Source: Nitrincola alkalisediminis
GTDB lineage: Bacteria; Pseudomonadota; Gammaproteobacteria; Pseudomonadales; Balneatricaceae
Length of the DNA: 64,000 nt
Direction of reading: 5' to 3'
NCBI RefSeq assembly: GCF_009821115.1
Contig: NZ_VYTY01000002.1
Span: forward strand, 248,001 to 312,000
The notes under the pieces were generated by a model that was given only the letters and a program-made list of their open reading frames with translations, did not search any database and had not been told where the DNA came from. This document shows, in pieces, positions 16,360-25,645 of this stretch. How positions within the stretch are numbered: position 1 is the first letter of the stretch; each line of letters begins with the position of its first letter. The translations under genes were made by a program, and so were the position numbers.

Positions 16360-17271
16360 ATGAGTAAAAGACATTTTCTCACCTTACTTGATTTAACGCC
16401 TGCTGAACTGAATCAACTGATTGCTCGGGCGATCGAATTAAAACAAATGCGTAACGAAGGCGTGATTTACGAGCCTTTCAAAAACCGTGTTATGGCGATG
16501 ATTTTTGAAAAAGCGTCTACGCGAACACGCGTATCCTTTGAAACGGGTATGGCTCACTTTGGGGGTCATGCAATGTTTTTATCGCCCCGAGACACCCAGC
16601 TAGGACGAGGTGAACCCGTAGAAGACAGTGCACGTGTCATTTCATCGATGGTCGACATCGTAATGATTCGCACCTTTAGCCATGCACTGGTACAAACATT
16701 TGCTGAATACTCATCGGTGCCCGTAATCAACGCATTAACGGATGACTTCCATCCATGTCAATTGCTTGCCGATATGCAAACTTTTCATGAGTATCGTGGC
16801 AGCATACAAGGCAAAACGGTTGCTTGGGTCGGCGATGGTAACAATATGTGTAACTCATATATTAACGCATCACGCCAATTTGACTTTAAACTCAACATTG
16901 CCTGCCCTGAGGGCTTTGAGCCAAATGCCGACCTTGTTGCACAAAATGCCGATCGTATAACGCTATTGGAAGCACCTGAAGAGGCCGTTGACAAGGCTGA
17001 TTTAGTCGTCACAGATGTTTGGGCCTCAATGGGGCAAGAAAGCGAGCAACGTGAGCGTATTCGTGAATTCAGAGGTTACCAAGTCACTCCGCAACTCATG
17101 GATCTTGCAAATAAAGATGCCTTATTTATGCACTGTTTGCCTGCTCACCGCGGCGAAGAAGTCAGTGCCGACATGATGGATGATCAACGTTGCGTGGCCT
17201 TTCCAGAAGCCGAAAATAGATTGCATGCCCAGAAAGCGCTTATCGAGTTTTTGCTAAAGGACCTCATCTGA
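16360..17271 (+). CDS. argF: Ornithine carbamoyltransferase
   Basis: A 303-residue anabolic-type ornithine transcarbamylase making citrulline from ornithine and carbamoyl phosphate. The carbamoyl-phosphate motif STRTR is at 53-57, followed by [29 protein letters not shown] and the ornithine-site motif [11 protein letters not shown] near residue 250. With argD just upstream and argG 4 kb away, three arginine genes cluster here. There is no good ribosome site before the ATG, because a strong hairpin occupies that position. Confidence 0.96.
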   Translation: MSKRHFLTLLDLTPAELNQLIARAIELKQMRNEGVIYEPFKNRVMAMIFEKASTRTRVSFETGMAHFGGHAMFLSPRDTQLGRGEPVEDSARVISSMVDIVMIRTFSHALVQTFAEYSSVPVINALTDDFHPCQLLADMQTFHEYRGSIQGKTVAWVGDGNNMCNSYINASRQFDFKLNIACPEGFEPNADLVAQNADRITLLEAPEEAVDKADLVVTDVWASMGQESEQRERIREFRGYQVTPQLMDLANKDALFMHCLPAHRGEEVSADMMDDQRCVAFPEAENRLHAQKALIEFLLKDLI

Positions 17272-17384
17272 TTGACTTAGATGCTAGAGCTTGAAAGGAT
17301 CTATCGCTATACTTTGTCCGGATAGAGTCAGCATTTGCTTTCTCTATTCGGTGTACAGCTTTCATTCATTCGCCGGAGTCTGGC

Positions 17385-18299
17385 ATGGTAGAATTTCGTC
17401 ATCTGAAAACACTGGCCGCACTTCGTGATGCGGGTAGCTTAGTCGAAGCCGCTGATCGCATACACCTGACTCAATCAGCCCTGTCTCACCAAATCAAAGA
17501 CCTCGAAGATCGCCTGAATTGCTCCTTATTTATTCGCAAAACCAAACCTATTTGTTTTACCAGCGCAGGCAAACGCCTACTCGCCCTTGCCGATGAACTG
17601 CTACCAATGATCCGAAATGCCGAAAGAGACATTGCTCGACTGGCCGGCGGAGAAACGGGAAGATTGAACATTTGCATTGAATGCCACAGTTGTTTTGACT
17701 GGTTAATGCCAACAATTGATCACTTTCGTCACAACTGGCCCGAAGTTGAAATGGATTTATCGACTGGATTTAGCTTTTTACCCTTACCGGCCCTTGCACG
17801 TGGGGATCTGGATTTGGTTATTACCTCAGATCCAGAGCCTAAAGCCGGCATTGAGTACATCCCCCTCTTTAGTTACGAGTCTATCCTCGTCATGCACACT
17901 AAACACCCGCTTACCCATCAGCGTTGTGTTCAGCCGAGCGATCTAAAATCTGAAACCCTGATTACCTACCCTGTTGATCAATCAAGACTTGATGTATTCA
18001 CTCGCTTCCTTGATCCGGCGGGCGTTGAACCGAATCATACACGGACATCCGAGTTAACCGTCATGATCATGCAACTTGTGGCCAGTGGCCGCGGCGTTTC
18101 AGCTCTTCCTAACTGGGCGGTTGAAGAGTACTTGCAACGTAATTTAGTTGCAGCTAAGCCCTTAGGTGAAAAAGGCCTATGGTGCACGCTTTACGCCGCG
18201 ATTCGGGAGGAGCAAGTGCAGGCAGAGTTCATGCAAGATTTTTTGAACACTGCAAGAGACATTACCTTCCGGAATTTACCCGGGATAAAAACAGCCTAA
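17385..18299 (+). CDS. metR: MetR, LysR-type regulator of methionine synthesis
   Basis: A 304-residue LysR-type regulator closely resembling MetR: an N-terminal winged helix (LAALRDAGSLVEAADRIHLT, then QSALSHQIKDLEDRL), ICIECHSCFDWL near residue 100, NWPEVEMDL, and LITYPVDQSRLDVFTRFLDPAG-type C-terminal segments. MetR activates metE and metH with homocysteine as coactivator. No met structural gene is adjacent, so its targets must be elsewhere. It is separated by 113 nt from argF and probably has its own promoter. Confidence 0.85.
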   Translation: MVEFRHLKTLAALRDAGSLVEAADRIHLTQSALSHQIKDLEDRLNCSLFIRKTKPICFTSAGKRLLALADELLPMIRNAERDIARLAGGETGRLNICIECHSCFDWLMPTIDHFRHNWPEVEMDLSTGFSFLPLPALARGDLDLVITSDPEPKAGIEYIPLFSYESILVMHTKHPLTHQRCVQPSDLKSETLITYPVDQSRLDVFTRFLDPAGVEPNHTRTSELTVMIMQLVASGRGVSALPNWAVEEYLQRNLVAAKPLGEKGLWCTLYAAIREEQVQAEFMQDFLNTARDITFRNLPGIKTA

Positions 18300-18364
18300 G
18301 CCTTGTTTATTAGCGCCAAAACCGTAAACTCTAGGCTTTTACAAGCCATATGATAAGAGTATTT

Positions 18365-19714
18365 ATGGAACATTGGAGCCCCAAAAGCTGGCGTACTAAA
18401 CCCATCGCCCAACAGCCTGTCTACACAAATCAAGCCAGCCTTGCATTAACCGAGACCCAGTTGAGCCAATTACCTCCACTCGTTTTTGCTGGAGAAATTC
18501 GCTCACTCACTCAGTCCCTCGGTGAGGTTGCACAAGGCAAAGCCTTTCTATTGCAAGGCGGAGATTGCGCTGAAAGCTTTTTGGAGTTTAATGCCAATAA
18601 AATTCGGAACACCTTCCAAGTCTTATTGCAAATGGCAGTGGTGCTGACCTTTGCAGGCAGTTGCCCGGTTGTTAAGATTGGCCGTATTGCTGGTCAATTT
18701 GCCAAACCGAGATCAGCAGGCACTGAAACCATCAACGGCATCGAGTTGCCGAGCTATCGTGGTGATATCATCAACGATATCGAATTCACTGCAGCCGCAC
18801 GTGAGCCTGACCCACAACGCATGATTGCGGCCTACCATCAATCCGCTTCAACACTCAATTTATTGCGTGCATTTGCAACGGGTGGTTATGCTGATCTCCA
18901 TCAGGTACACCGCTGGAACCAAGGCTTTGTTGAAAAAAGTCCTCAAGGTGAAAAATATCAACACCTTGCCGATCAAATCACACAAACACTGGCGTTTATG
19001 GAAGCCTGTGGCATCAATGCGCAAAATACACCCCAGCTGCACGAAACTTCACTGTACACCTCTCATGAAGCCTTACTGCTGAACTATGAAGAAGCCTTGA
19101 CGCGTCAAGACAGTTTGACAGGACAATGGTACGACTGCTCAGCACACATGCTCTGGATAGGGGATCGCACTCGTCAAACAGACCATGCTCATGTTGAGTT
19201 TTTGAAAGGTGTTCATAACCCTGTCGGTATTAAAATTGGTCCAAGCACTCAAATCAACAGCTTACTCACCTTGCTTGATACGTTAAATCCTAACCGTATA
19301 CCGGGTCGCATTACACTGATTGCGCGGATGGGAGCCAATGCCATCACAGAACTGTTACCGCCTTTGGTTCGAGCCGCTCAGGCCTCAGGACATCCAGTGG
19401 TCTGGAGCTCTGACCCAATGCACGGCAACATTATCAAAGCTTCTAATGGCTATAAAACACGCAGTGTCGATGCCATTTTGACCGAGATGAAAGGCTTCTT
19501 CGAAGTTCATAAAGCCGAAGGCACATACGCAGGCGGGGTACATTTTGAAATGACAGGCGACAATGTCACTGAATGCATTGGTGGTGCTTTTCAAATTACT
19601 GAAGAAGGCCTCGCTGACCGTTATCACACGCACTGTGATCCAAGACTCAATGCTGATCAGTCGCTGGAACTCGCGTTTCTGATTGCCGATACCTTGAAGC
19701 ACGCGCGGGGCTGA
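18365..19714 (+). CDS. Class II 3-deoxy-7-phosphoheptulonate synthase (DAHP synthase)
   Basis: A 449-residue class II (plant/Mycobacterium-type) DAHP synthase, the first enzyme of the shikimate pathway (PEP + erythrose 4-phosphate). Segments typical of the class: [67 protein letters not shown] and [18 protein letters not shown]. The ATG at 18365 has TAAGAG upstream and gives a typical [11 protein letters not shown]-terminus; an ATG 15 nt earlier has weaker support. The next gene starts 1 nt after its stop, so the two are coupled. Confidence 0.93.
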   Translation: MEHWSPKSWRTKPIAQQPVYTNQASLALTETQLSQLPPLVFAGEIRSLTQSLGEVAQGKAFLLQGGDCAESFLEFNANKIRNTFQVLLQMAVVLTFAGSCPVVKIGRIAGQFAKPRSAGTETINGIELPSYRGDIINDIEFTAAAREPDPQRMIAAYHQSASTLNLLRAFATGGYADLHQVHRWNQGFVEKSPQGEKYQHLADQITQTLAFMEACGINAQNTPQLHETSLYTSHEALLLNYEEALTRQDSLTGQWYDCSAHMLWIGDRTRQTDHAHVEFLKGVHNPVGIKIGPSTQINSLLTLLDTLNPNRIPGRITLIARMGANAITELLPPLVRAAQASGHPVVWSSDPMHGNIIKASNGYKTRSVDAILTEMKGFFEVHKAEGTYAGGVHFEMTGDNVTECIGGAFQITEEGLADRYHTHCDPRLNADQSLELAFLIADTLKHARG

Positions 19715-19715
19715 T

Positions 19716-20759
19716 ATGGAAAAGCTGCTTAGCTCCCTTCTCAGCCATAAAGACAATCGTTTACGTCTTTTTGATATGGGCCGCCGTGTCAGCAAGCTAT
19801 CAACGGATGTATTTGCCAAGGTTGAGCAGAATTTAGTGCCCTATCCTATGCCATTTCTCCATCACGCGTGGATAGGCATGCTGATGTGGAATCCCAAAAA
19901 GAAGGATGAAAACCTCATCTGGTTTTTGAAGTTCCCGTTAGATGAACAAGGGTTTTTAGTACAAGCTGCCCGCGATGATATCGTGAACCGCTTGCTACAG
20001 AATGCGCTGATGCCTGATATCGATAAAGAAGATGCCCTTAAGGACAATCCTTTCTCTTTCACACCCGATGCAGAGAAAATGGCGATCTTTCATGCGCAAG
20101 CCGCCTTGATCTTAGGACAACCCGCCTCCCAGTACTATGAAGACGTTCAGCAGTACCTATCGGCTCAACGCCCGTATGAGTATTGGGAAAACCTGGGGTT
20201 GCAAGGCATCGCTGATTTCATCGTCCGATTGGATCAAGGCACGAATGAGCAATCCCTATGCACGAACTTTGGCTCATTACCGACGCCCCTACTGCTGTCC
20301 ATCTCGCGTTTGCTTGAACACAGCCAGCCAAGCTATCCGCTTCTCAGTACGTTGAGTCAATATTTAAACCAATTACTCGAACACGAGGAGTGTTCGCCCG
20401 ACATGATTGCGGCCTTGGTCAGAGCGATCTCAAACACAACGCTCACACAGGCTCGTGATGAGATGATCATCAACGTTCTCTCAAGCGCTTACGCAACCCA
20501 CACTGAGGTTTTACTGGCCGTTGCCACTCGAAATCTAACCAGCCTGTATCAACCCGAGATCTTACACGCTTTTTTGGAAAGACTTGCCATTTGCGACGCA
20601 GGACAACAAGCCTTTACTCGCATCTTGTCTGACTTAATGTTTTTGCCAGAAATGCGCGCATTAATTCTAAAGGCCTTTAGACACGATGGACTGTCCGACG
20701 CATTACGACACGCAATAGGTGCCATGCTTGGACAAAAACGCTCAGCCTCCTCTCACTAG
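19716..20759 (+). CDS. DUF3549 family protein of unknown function
   Basis: A 347-residue soluble protein resembling the DUF3549 family of gammaproteobacteria. The N-terminal third has the conserved stretches RLFDMGRRVSKLS, FLHHAWIGMLMWNPK and IWFLKFPLDEQG, then QAARDDIVNRLL. The remaining two thirds look helical and repeat-like. There is no signal peptide, membrane segment or recognisable catalytic motif. Its start lies 1 nt after the DAHP synthase stop. I do not know its function, and the coupling to aromatic biosynthesis may be only positional. Confidence 0.75.
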   Translation: MEKLLSSLLSHKDNRLRLFDMGRRVSKLSTDVFAKVEQNLVPYPMPFLHHAWIGMLMWNPKKKDENLIWFLKFPLDEQGFLVQAARDDIVNRLLQNALMPDIDKEDALKDNPFSFTPDAEKMAIFHAQAALILGQPASQYYEDVQQYLSAQRPYEYWENLGLQGIADFIVRLDQGTNEQSLCTNFGSLPTPLLLSISRLLEHSQPSYPLLSTLSQYLNQLLEHEECSPDMIAALVRAISNTTLTQARDEMIINVLSSAYATHTEVLLAVATRNLTSLYQPEILHAFLERLAICDAGQQAFTRILSDLMFLPEMRALILKAFRHDGLSDALRHAIGAMLGQKRSASSH

Positions 20760-20766
20760 AAGGCCG

Positions 20767-20800
20767 TCGAACGTCACACTGGATTCAGCGTGACGTTCGA
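20767..20800. terminator. 11-bp inverted repeat between convergent genes
   Basis: TCGAACGTCAC (20767-20777) pairs perfectly with GTGACGTTCGA (20790-20800) around a 12-nt loop, between the DUF3549 gene and the convergent replication gene. Neither side has a clear T-run. Position suggests a bidirectional transcription end, but a protein-binding site is possible. Confidence 0.5.
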
Positions 20801-20849
20801 AAAACAGCTTGGGCTTGGAATACCCGTTAGCACCCTATCGGACACTGCA

Positions 20850-21650
20850 TCAGGCGGGTAAATCTAAGGTCAAGCCCAAAGACTTGACTTTAGCAACCGA
20901 TTGCTCTCGAAAGCGCTCACGCACACGTGAGCCTTTCGGCTTTGTTAAATAGAATAACAGTGTTGCTGCCAACTCGGGTGACACCTCTTGCTCCTTCGCA
21001 AAGTCGGCGATAAAAAGTGCTGTTGTTGTATCACGTTTGTCTTCGATCCCTTTGCGTACAGGTATGTGAAGCGACTCACCCTGACGAACACGTCGACAGA
21101 GTTGCTCATACGCAAGCTGGAATGCAGGATACACCTGCCCCTCCTCCTCTGTTCGTAAACGAAACCAGCCCACTTCTTGACCCGCAAAGTACACCGCAGG
21201 ATGAGTCCAATCATAGACACTTGGTTCATGAGCATGGAAGCAGGCTTCCGTATAGGCTTTATAGGCGGAAGGCAAACCAAAATCGCCCTGCAAACTTCGC
21301 AGTATATTCAAAAACTCAGAAATAGATGGCATCCAAGCCAGTGTTTCTTTACAGCGATTGACGGCAGCCACAAGCTCTGCCTCGCTATAGCCACTCAAAC
21401 TTAATGCCCATTCTCGCTTGGCTAAACGTATCTCGTGCTCTGTCTCAAAGCAGCTTTTGAACTTATGACCGTAGATAGCCATAAAGCGAGCAAAAATCAT
21501 GTTGACATGCGACTTGGTTTTAACCGAAATTAACTCGGACTCTTTGGTTTCTGAGACGGCATCTTGACTACCAGTCGGTATCCTTGATGTCCATGATGGC
21601 CGCGGTAACCCGTTTTCGGCTTTCGCGAGTATCTCGTCGGGGGTTTTCAT
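20850..21650 (-). CDS. Replication protein P-like (lambda P family) putative helicase loader
   Basis: A 266-residue protein resembling the phage lambda replication protein P family. After a low-complexity N-terminus of about 45 residues come IFARFMAIYG, REWALSLSGYSEAELVAAVNRCKETLAWMP-type segments, a WMPSISEFL motif, a GLPSAYKAYTEA motif, WTHPAVYFAGQEVGWFRLR and YEQLCRRVRQGESL. Lambda P recruits host DnaB helicase to the origin. This gene overlaps the upstream DnaT-like gene by 83 nt in another frame, which suggests the two are co-translated. No phage structural genes are nearby, so this is probably a chromosomal helicase-loading factor of phage ancestry. Loading activity is inferred from the family. 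Confidence 0.68.
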   Translation of the reverse strand: MKTPDEILAKAENGLPRPSWTSRIPTGSQDAVSETKESELISVKTKSHVNMIFARFMAIYGHKFKSCFETEHEIRLAKREWALSLSGYSEAELVAAVNRCKETLAWMPSISEFLNILRSLQGDFGLPSAYKAYTEACFHAHEPSVYDWTHPAVYFAGQEVGWFRLRTEEEGQVYPAFQLAYEQLCRRVRQGESLHIPVRKGIEDKRDTTTALFIADFAKEQEVSPELAATLLFYLTKPKGSRVRERFREQSVAKVKSLGLTLDLPA

Positions 21651-22431
21651 TCACACTACCTGCCAATAATTGATCTGAACGCTTGTCACGCGCCTCTTGA
21701 GACTGCTGCTTAACCCATTCACGCTTAACCCAAGCGAGGAACTTTTGATCCCAATTGGTTTCACGCTTATTATCCTTAGCCAACCAATACAGTACAAACT
21801 CATCCAAACAGGTCTGAGCAAATTCACTGGGAATCGAATGGCGTGCTAAAAATTCGTGAAATGCAGCCGAAGGCTTCCAGTGCATTGACATGGGTACCAT
21901 CCGTTGGTTGCGCTCTTCGTGTTGTTCAAAAATGGCCTCCAACTCGTCTTTTTGTCGACGCCAGCCATTCGTCCCCCCAAACGTCGGTGCAGGCCCGCGG
22001 GTAACCTTAGGTGCTTCCGGCTTGGCTCTGGGTGGCAAGTGATCATACACGGGCAGGGTATTCTCTGTGCTGACCGAAACAACAGGGGGAGCGGCATGAG
22101 CACTCACCTGCTGCGGCTGATGGGTTGTAGAACTGGACCCCATCTTTGCCTTGACTCTAACCGTACCCGAAGTACCGATAGAAAGCACTAACACACCTTG
22201 CCGACTCAAACTTTCTGCAATTTGCGTGAGGTACTCAACTTCCCAGAAACTCGCCAAGTCATGCCATTGGCGATTTGAAAACATGACCTCAGTGTAGCCT
22301 TTTCCGTCTGGTAATCCATTCAATAGCAATGAGTCCCTCAGCAGCGAAAGCAAAATGGCCTCATCAGCTCCAAAACGCTTCGCTAACGAGGGGTAAAACA
22401 AAATCGGTTTTTCTGGAAAAAAGTCACTCAT
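21568..22431 (-). CDS. DnaT-like ssDNA-binding domain protein
   Basis: About 287 residues from the ATG at 22431, which begins MSDFFPEKPILFYPSLAKRF. The frame extends to a TTG at 22485, but that overlaps the CBS gene. Residues 1-85 look like a small winged-helix-type domain. A Pro-rich linker follows. The region around residues 170-230 resembles the DnaT ssDNA-binding domain: WKPSAAFHEFLARHSIPS, FVLYWLAKD, NWDQKFLAWVKREW. E. coli DnaT works with PriA/PriB to load DnaB-DnaC during replication restart. Here the next gene encodes a lambda-P-like protein, which may replace DnaC. The C-terminal tail is basic. Confidence 0.7.
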   Translation of the reverse strand: MSDFFPEKPILFYPSLAKRFGADEAILLSLLRDSLLLNGLPDGKGYTEVMFSNRQWHDLASFWEVEYLTQIAESLSRQGVLVLSIGTSGTVRVKAKMGSSSTTHQPQQVSAHAAPPVVSVSTENTLPVYDHLPPRAKPEAPKVTRGPAPTFGGTNGWRRQKDELEAIFEQHEERNQRMVPMSMHWKPSAAFHEFLARHSIPSEFAQTCLDEFVLYWLAKDNKRETNWDQKFLAWVKREWVKQQSQEARDKRSDQLLAGSVNENPRRDTRESRKRVTAAIMDIKDTDW

Positions 22432-22459
22432 ACTGGACTCAACTATTGTGCAGGGGTCA

Positions 22460-22873
22460 TTAGCCATCCTTTGCAAAGTCTTCAACCGCTCTTAAAACAT
22501 CGCTGCGCGAAATCATCCCGACCAGCTTCCCACTTTTAACAACAGGCAAACAACGACGCCCTTTTGCAATAAAAATATCTGATACGGCAATAATGTCCGC
22601 ATCATGCGGAACCGTATCAACCTGCGTCGACATATAGTCAGATACATGCCCTCCGCTTCCCATCTCTTCCTCATGATAGGTTTGACTTAAAATCGCACGT
22701 AAACAATCCACTTCGGACAAAATACCGACGAGTCCTCCTTCGGCATCGATCACGGGAAATGCAGAAAGCTTGTACTCCCGGAGCGCACTAATGGCATCAA
22801 ACAAATCGGTTTCGGGGTGGAAGGTCACAAGCTTAGTGGCCATATAATCTTGAGCTTTGACAGATCTTAACAT
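22460..22873 (-). CDS. CBS-domain protein
   Basis: A 137-residue protein made almost entirely of two CBS motifs: the first begins VKAQDYMATKLVTFHPE and contains SAFPVIDAEGGLVGILSEVD; the second begins VSDYMSTQVDTVPHD and contains RCLPVVKSGKLVGMISRSDVLRAV. Paired CBS domains bind adenosine nucleotides. The ATG at 22873 has GGAGG 8 nt upstream, better than the longer frame start. It lies 28 nt upstream of the DnaT-like gene, so an operon is likely, though no functional link is known. Confidence 0.87.
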   Translation of the reverse strand: MLRSVKAQDYMATKLVTFHPETDLFDAISALREYKLSAFPVIDAEGGLVGILSEVDCLRAILSQTYHEEEMGSGGHVSDYMSTQVDTVPHDADIIAVSDIFIAKGRRCLPVVKSGKLVGMISRSDVLRAVEDFAKDG

Positions 22874-22986
22874 GTCTGATTCCTCCAAACGCTAAACTTA
22901 ATAGAGAGTGTCACGTATCTCTATCTCACATTAAGTGTAGCGTATTTTTTATGGTTGAGAGGTGTCGGCACATTAAATTCGTAACT

Positions 22987-23024
22987 CGAATTCGCTTAAG
23001 TACTTGAAGACTTAAGCAAATACG
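22987..23024 (-). terminator. Imperfect hairpin at the purU 3' end
   Basis: A 14-bp imperfect stem (12 of 14 paired, core GCTTAAG/CTTAAGC) with a 10-nt loop overlaps the purU stop codon. No T-run follows on the minus strand, so termination is only suggested. Confidence 0.35.
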
Positions 23025-23866
23025 ACTGTTTTATTGCCATGCACCAACACACGATCCTCAAGATGCCAACGCAAACCTCTTGCCAGTACTGATTTTTCCA
23101 CATCACGGCCCAATCTAACCATGTCATCAGGATGATCCCTATGGGAAATACGCGTCACATCTTGGTCAATAATTGGCCCAGCATCCAAATCCTCTGTCAC
23201 ATAATGGCAGGTTGCACCAATTAATTTCACCCCCCGCTCATGTGCTTGATGATATGGCTTAGCCCCGGCAAAAGAAGGCAAGAAACTGTGATGAATGTTA
23301 ATAATGCGATGCGGGAAGTGCTCGCAAAGTGCAGGGGGCAATATTTGCATGTAACGCGCTAACACGACTACATCCGCTTGGTATTCAGCGATGAGCTGTT
23401 CAATTTTATCAAAATGCGGCTGCTTATCCGCTGGATCTACAGGTACATGATGGTACGGAATTCCATGCCACTCTACCATGCTTCGCAGTTTATCGTGGTT
23501 TGAAATGACGCAGGGAATTTCGCAAAAGAGTTCTTCACTGTGAAAACGATACAACAGATCAGCCAAGCAATGGGACTCTCGACTGGCCATGAGCACAACG
23601 CGCTTTGGTTTAGCGGAGTCGGTAATATCCCACTCCATATTGAATGACTGCGCAATCGGTCTAAAGGCTTCTTTCAATGCCTCTAAAGAGAATGGCAAGG
23701 TCGCTGCACAAATTTCAACACGCATAAAAAAGTAATTGCAGCCGGGATCGGTATGCTGGTTCGCATCGGCAATTGAGCCGCCGTGGCTGGATATAAAATT
23801 ACTGACCATTGAGACAATGCCCACACGGTCGGGACATGACAATACAAGGCGATAACGGCGATCCAT
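23012..23866 (-). CDS. purU: Formyltetrahydrofolate deformylase
   Basis: A 284-residue PurU: an N-terminal ACT domain (about 1-80, LVLSCPDRVGIVSMVSNFI) and a C-terminal formyltransferase-fold domain with VLMASRESHCLADLL, VVLARYMQILP, IINIHHSFLPSFAGAKPYHQ-type active-site residues and ATCHYVTEDLDAGPII. It hydrolyses 10-formyl-THF to formate and THF, balancing one-carbon pools and supplying formate for purine synthesis. The start at 23866 has AGGG 6 nt upstream; the longer frame to 23890 is less likely. It has its own leader downstream of an AT-rich intergenic region. Confidence 0.95.
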   Translation of the reverse strand: MDRRYRLVLSCPDRVGIVSMVSNFISSHGGSIADANQHTDPGCNYFFMRVEICAATLPFSLEALKEAFRPIAQSFNMEWDITDSAKPKRVVLMASRESHCLADLLYRFHSEELFCEIPCVISNHDKLRSMVEWHGIPYHHVPVDPADKQPHFDKIEQLIAEYQADVVVLARYMQILPPALCEHFPHRIINIHHSFLPSFAGAKPYHQAHERGVKLIGATCHYVTEDLDAGPIIDQDVTRISHRDHPDDMVRLGRDVEKSVLARGLRWHLEDRVLVHGNKTVVFA

Positions 23867-24097
23867 GATATACCCTAATCTGCTAAACAAAACGTCGATT
23901 TTAACAGGAACTACCTCAGTCTACTAACACTTGATTCCCCTACCGGTGAAGTGTTTTCCTTTTCAGAAACGGATTTAGGATTGAACATCAATGAAATATT
24001 CGCTTTACTTAGAATCAAAATCATTTGATTTCATATGACAAAATAAAAACAGTGAGTCATGCAATCACATGATGCATATCTATAAAGGACGCTGTTT

Positions 24098-25645
24098 ATG
24101 ACCTATGCCCCCGAACGCTTGGCTCCCTTATCTGCCCGCAGATTAGGCATTGATACTCATCACGAGCCAACCATTTACCTAAGGAAAGACAGCCCTGTCT
24201 GTCGTTCTGAAGGATTCGATAGCCTACCCAGAGTGTTAGTGACCAGCTCAGGCAGTCAGTCGATTGTTGCATCGCTGAATATGATCACCTCCGATCTACT
24301 CAGTGAGAATGAGGTCGGTTTTTCAGAATCCGCTTGGAAACACCTGCAAATCGAGAGCGGAGACCCTATCTGGTTATCACACCCAAAACCGATTCAATCC
24401 CTCTCACATGTGAGAGCTAAGGTCTACGGACACACGCTCGATCTTGAACAGTTTGAATGTATCATCAACGATATTGCTGAAGGCTATTACAGCGATGTTC
24501 ACCTTGCCGCCTTCATTACAGCCTGCGGTGATGATCACTTAAACGATGATGAGATTACCTATTTAACACAAGCGATGGTGAACTCGGGCAGTCGTCTTGA
24601 TTGGCAATTGCCAGTCGTTTTAGACAAGCATTGCGTCGGTGGCTTACCTGGAAACCGGACCACCCCCATAGTTATCTCAATCCTCACCGCCTGTGGAGTG
24701 ACCATCCCTAAAACATCGTCACGCGCAATCACTTCACCTGCCGGAACGGCTGATACAATGGAGACTCTAACCGAGGTCAGTCTTTCAATTGAAGACATGC
24801 GGGACGTCGTTAAGCGAGTGGGCGGATGCCTTGCATGGGGAGGTTCTGTCAAACTGAGTCCCGCTGATGATATCCTCATTCAGGTTGAACGTGCTTTGGA
24901 TATTGACAGTGAAGGACAACTCATCGCGTCGGTTTTATCCAAAAAAATTGCCGCAGGTGCAACCCATGTATTGATCGATATCCCTGTAGGCCCAACAGCT
25001 AAAGTCCGCAGCCAAATCGCCGCGGAAAAGCTAGCGAATAGCTTTAAAGCCGTTGCAGAGAAGCTCAATTTAACCTTAAAAATCCTATTTACGGATGGCA
25101 GCCAACCCGTGGGCAGAGGTATTGGCCCAGCGCTCGAAGCTTACGACATACTGGCCGTTTTACAAAACCAGCCCAACGCCCCTGAAGATCTAAAACAACG
25201 CGCTGCAGAGATCGCGGGTGCTATGCTGGAAATGATTCAACCCTTATCGCCTGGTGAAGGTAAGATAAAAGCGCTAGACACCATCGAAACGGGGGCCGCA
25301 TGGAATAAATTCATGGCCATTTGCAATGCACAAGGGGGAATGAAGACACCACCTGTGGCGTGTTATCGTTATGCACTGATCGCTCACGAGACGGGTGTCG
25401 TATCTGGTATTGATAATCGCCAATTGTCTAAAATTGCAAAACTGGCTGGGGCGCCTGCCGATGCGGCAGCTGGGGTAGAACTCCATGCCAAACTAGGCCA
25501 AACTGTCCAACCGAACGACCTGTTACTCACCTTGCATGCAGATAGCATTGGCGAACTCAATTATGCTGTTGATTATCTGTTAAACCACCCAGATATCATC
25601 CAGTTGTCGCCCCAACCAAATACCCAAAAAGAAGAAAGACCATGA
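24098..25645 (+). CDS. Archaeal-type thymidine/AMP phosphorylase family protein
   Basis: A 515-residue nucleoside-phosphorylase superfamily protein of the long type annotated as putative thymidine phosphorylase (type 2) or archaeal AMP phosphorylase. An N-terminal domain of about 90 residues precedes the catalytic core: DKHCVGGLPGNRTTPI, SSRAITSPAGTADTME, KLSPADDILIQVE, LFTDGSQPVGRGIGP and a C-terminal AGAPADAAAGVEL segment. The family phosphorolyses nucleosides, or nucleoside 5'-monophosphates to ribose 1,5-bisphosphate. The substrate cannot be decided here. Its stop overlaps the start of a PRPP-synthetase-like gene (ATGA), which points to nucleotide/ribose-phosphate salvage. Confidence 0.82.
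   Translation: MTYAPERLAPLSARRLGIDTHHEPTIYLRKDSPVCRSEGFDSLPRVLVTSSGSQSIVASLNMITSDLLSENEVGFSESAWKHLQIESGDPIWLSHPKPIQSLSHVRAKVYGHTLDLEQFECIINDIAEGYYSDVHLAAFITACGDDHLNDDEITYLTQAMVNSGSRLDWQLPVVLDKHCVGGLPGNRTTPIVISILTACGVTIPKTSSRAITSPAGTADTMETLTEVSLSIEDMRDVVKRVGGCLAWGGSVKLSPADDILIQVERALDIDSEGQLIASVLSKKIAAGATHVLIDIPVGPTAKVRSQIAAEKLANSFKAVAEKLNLTLKILFTDGSQPVGRGIGPALEAYDILAVLQNQPNAPEDLKQRAAEIAGAMLEMIQPLSPGEGKIKALDTIETGAAWNKFMAICNAQGGMKTPPVACYRYALIAHETGVVSGIDNRQLSKIAKLAGAPADAAAGVELHAKLGQTVQPNDLLLTLHADSIGELNYAVDYLLNHPDIIQLSPQPNTQKEERP

Noticed and set aside
20850-22431. Prophage remnant
   Set aside because: The lambda P-like and DnaT-like genes have no integrase, structural, lysis or attachment-site neighbours; both sides are housekeeping genes.
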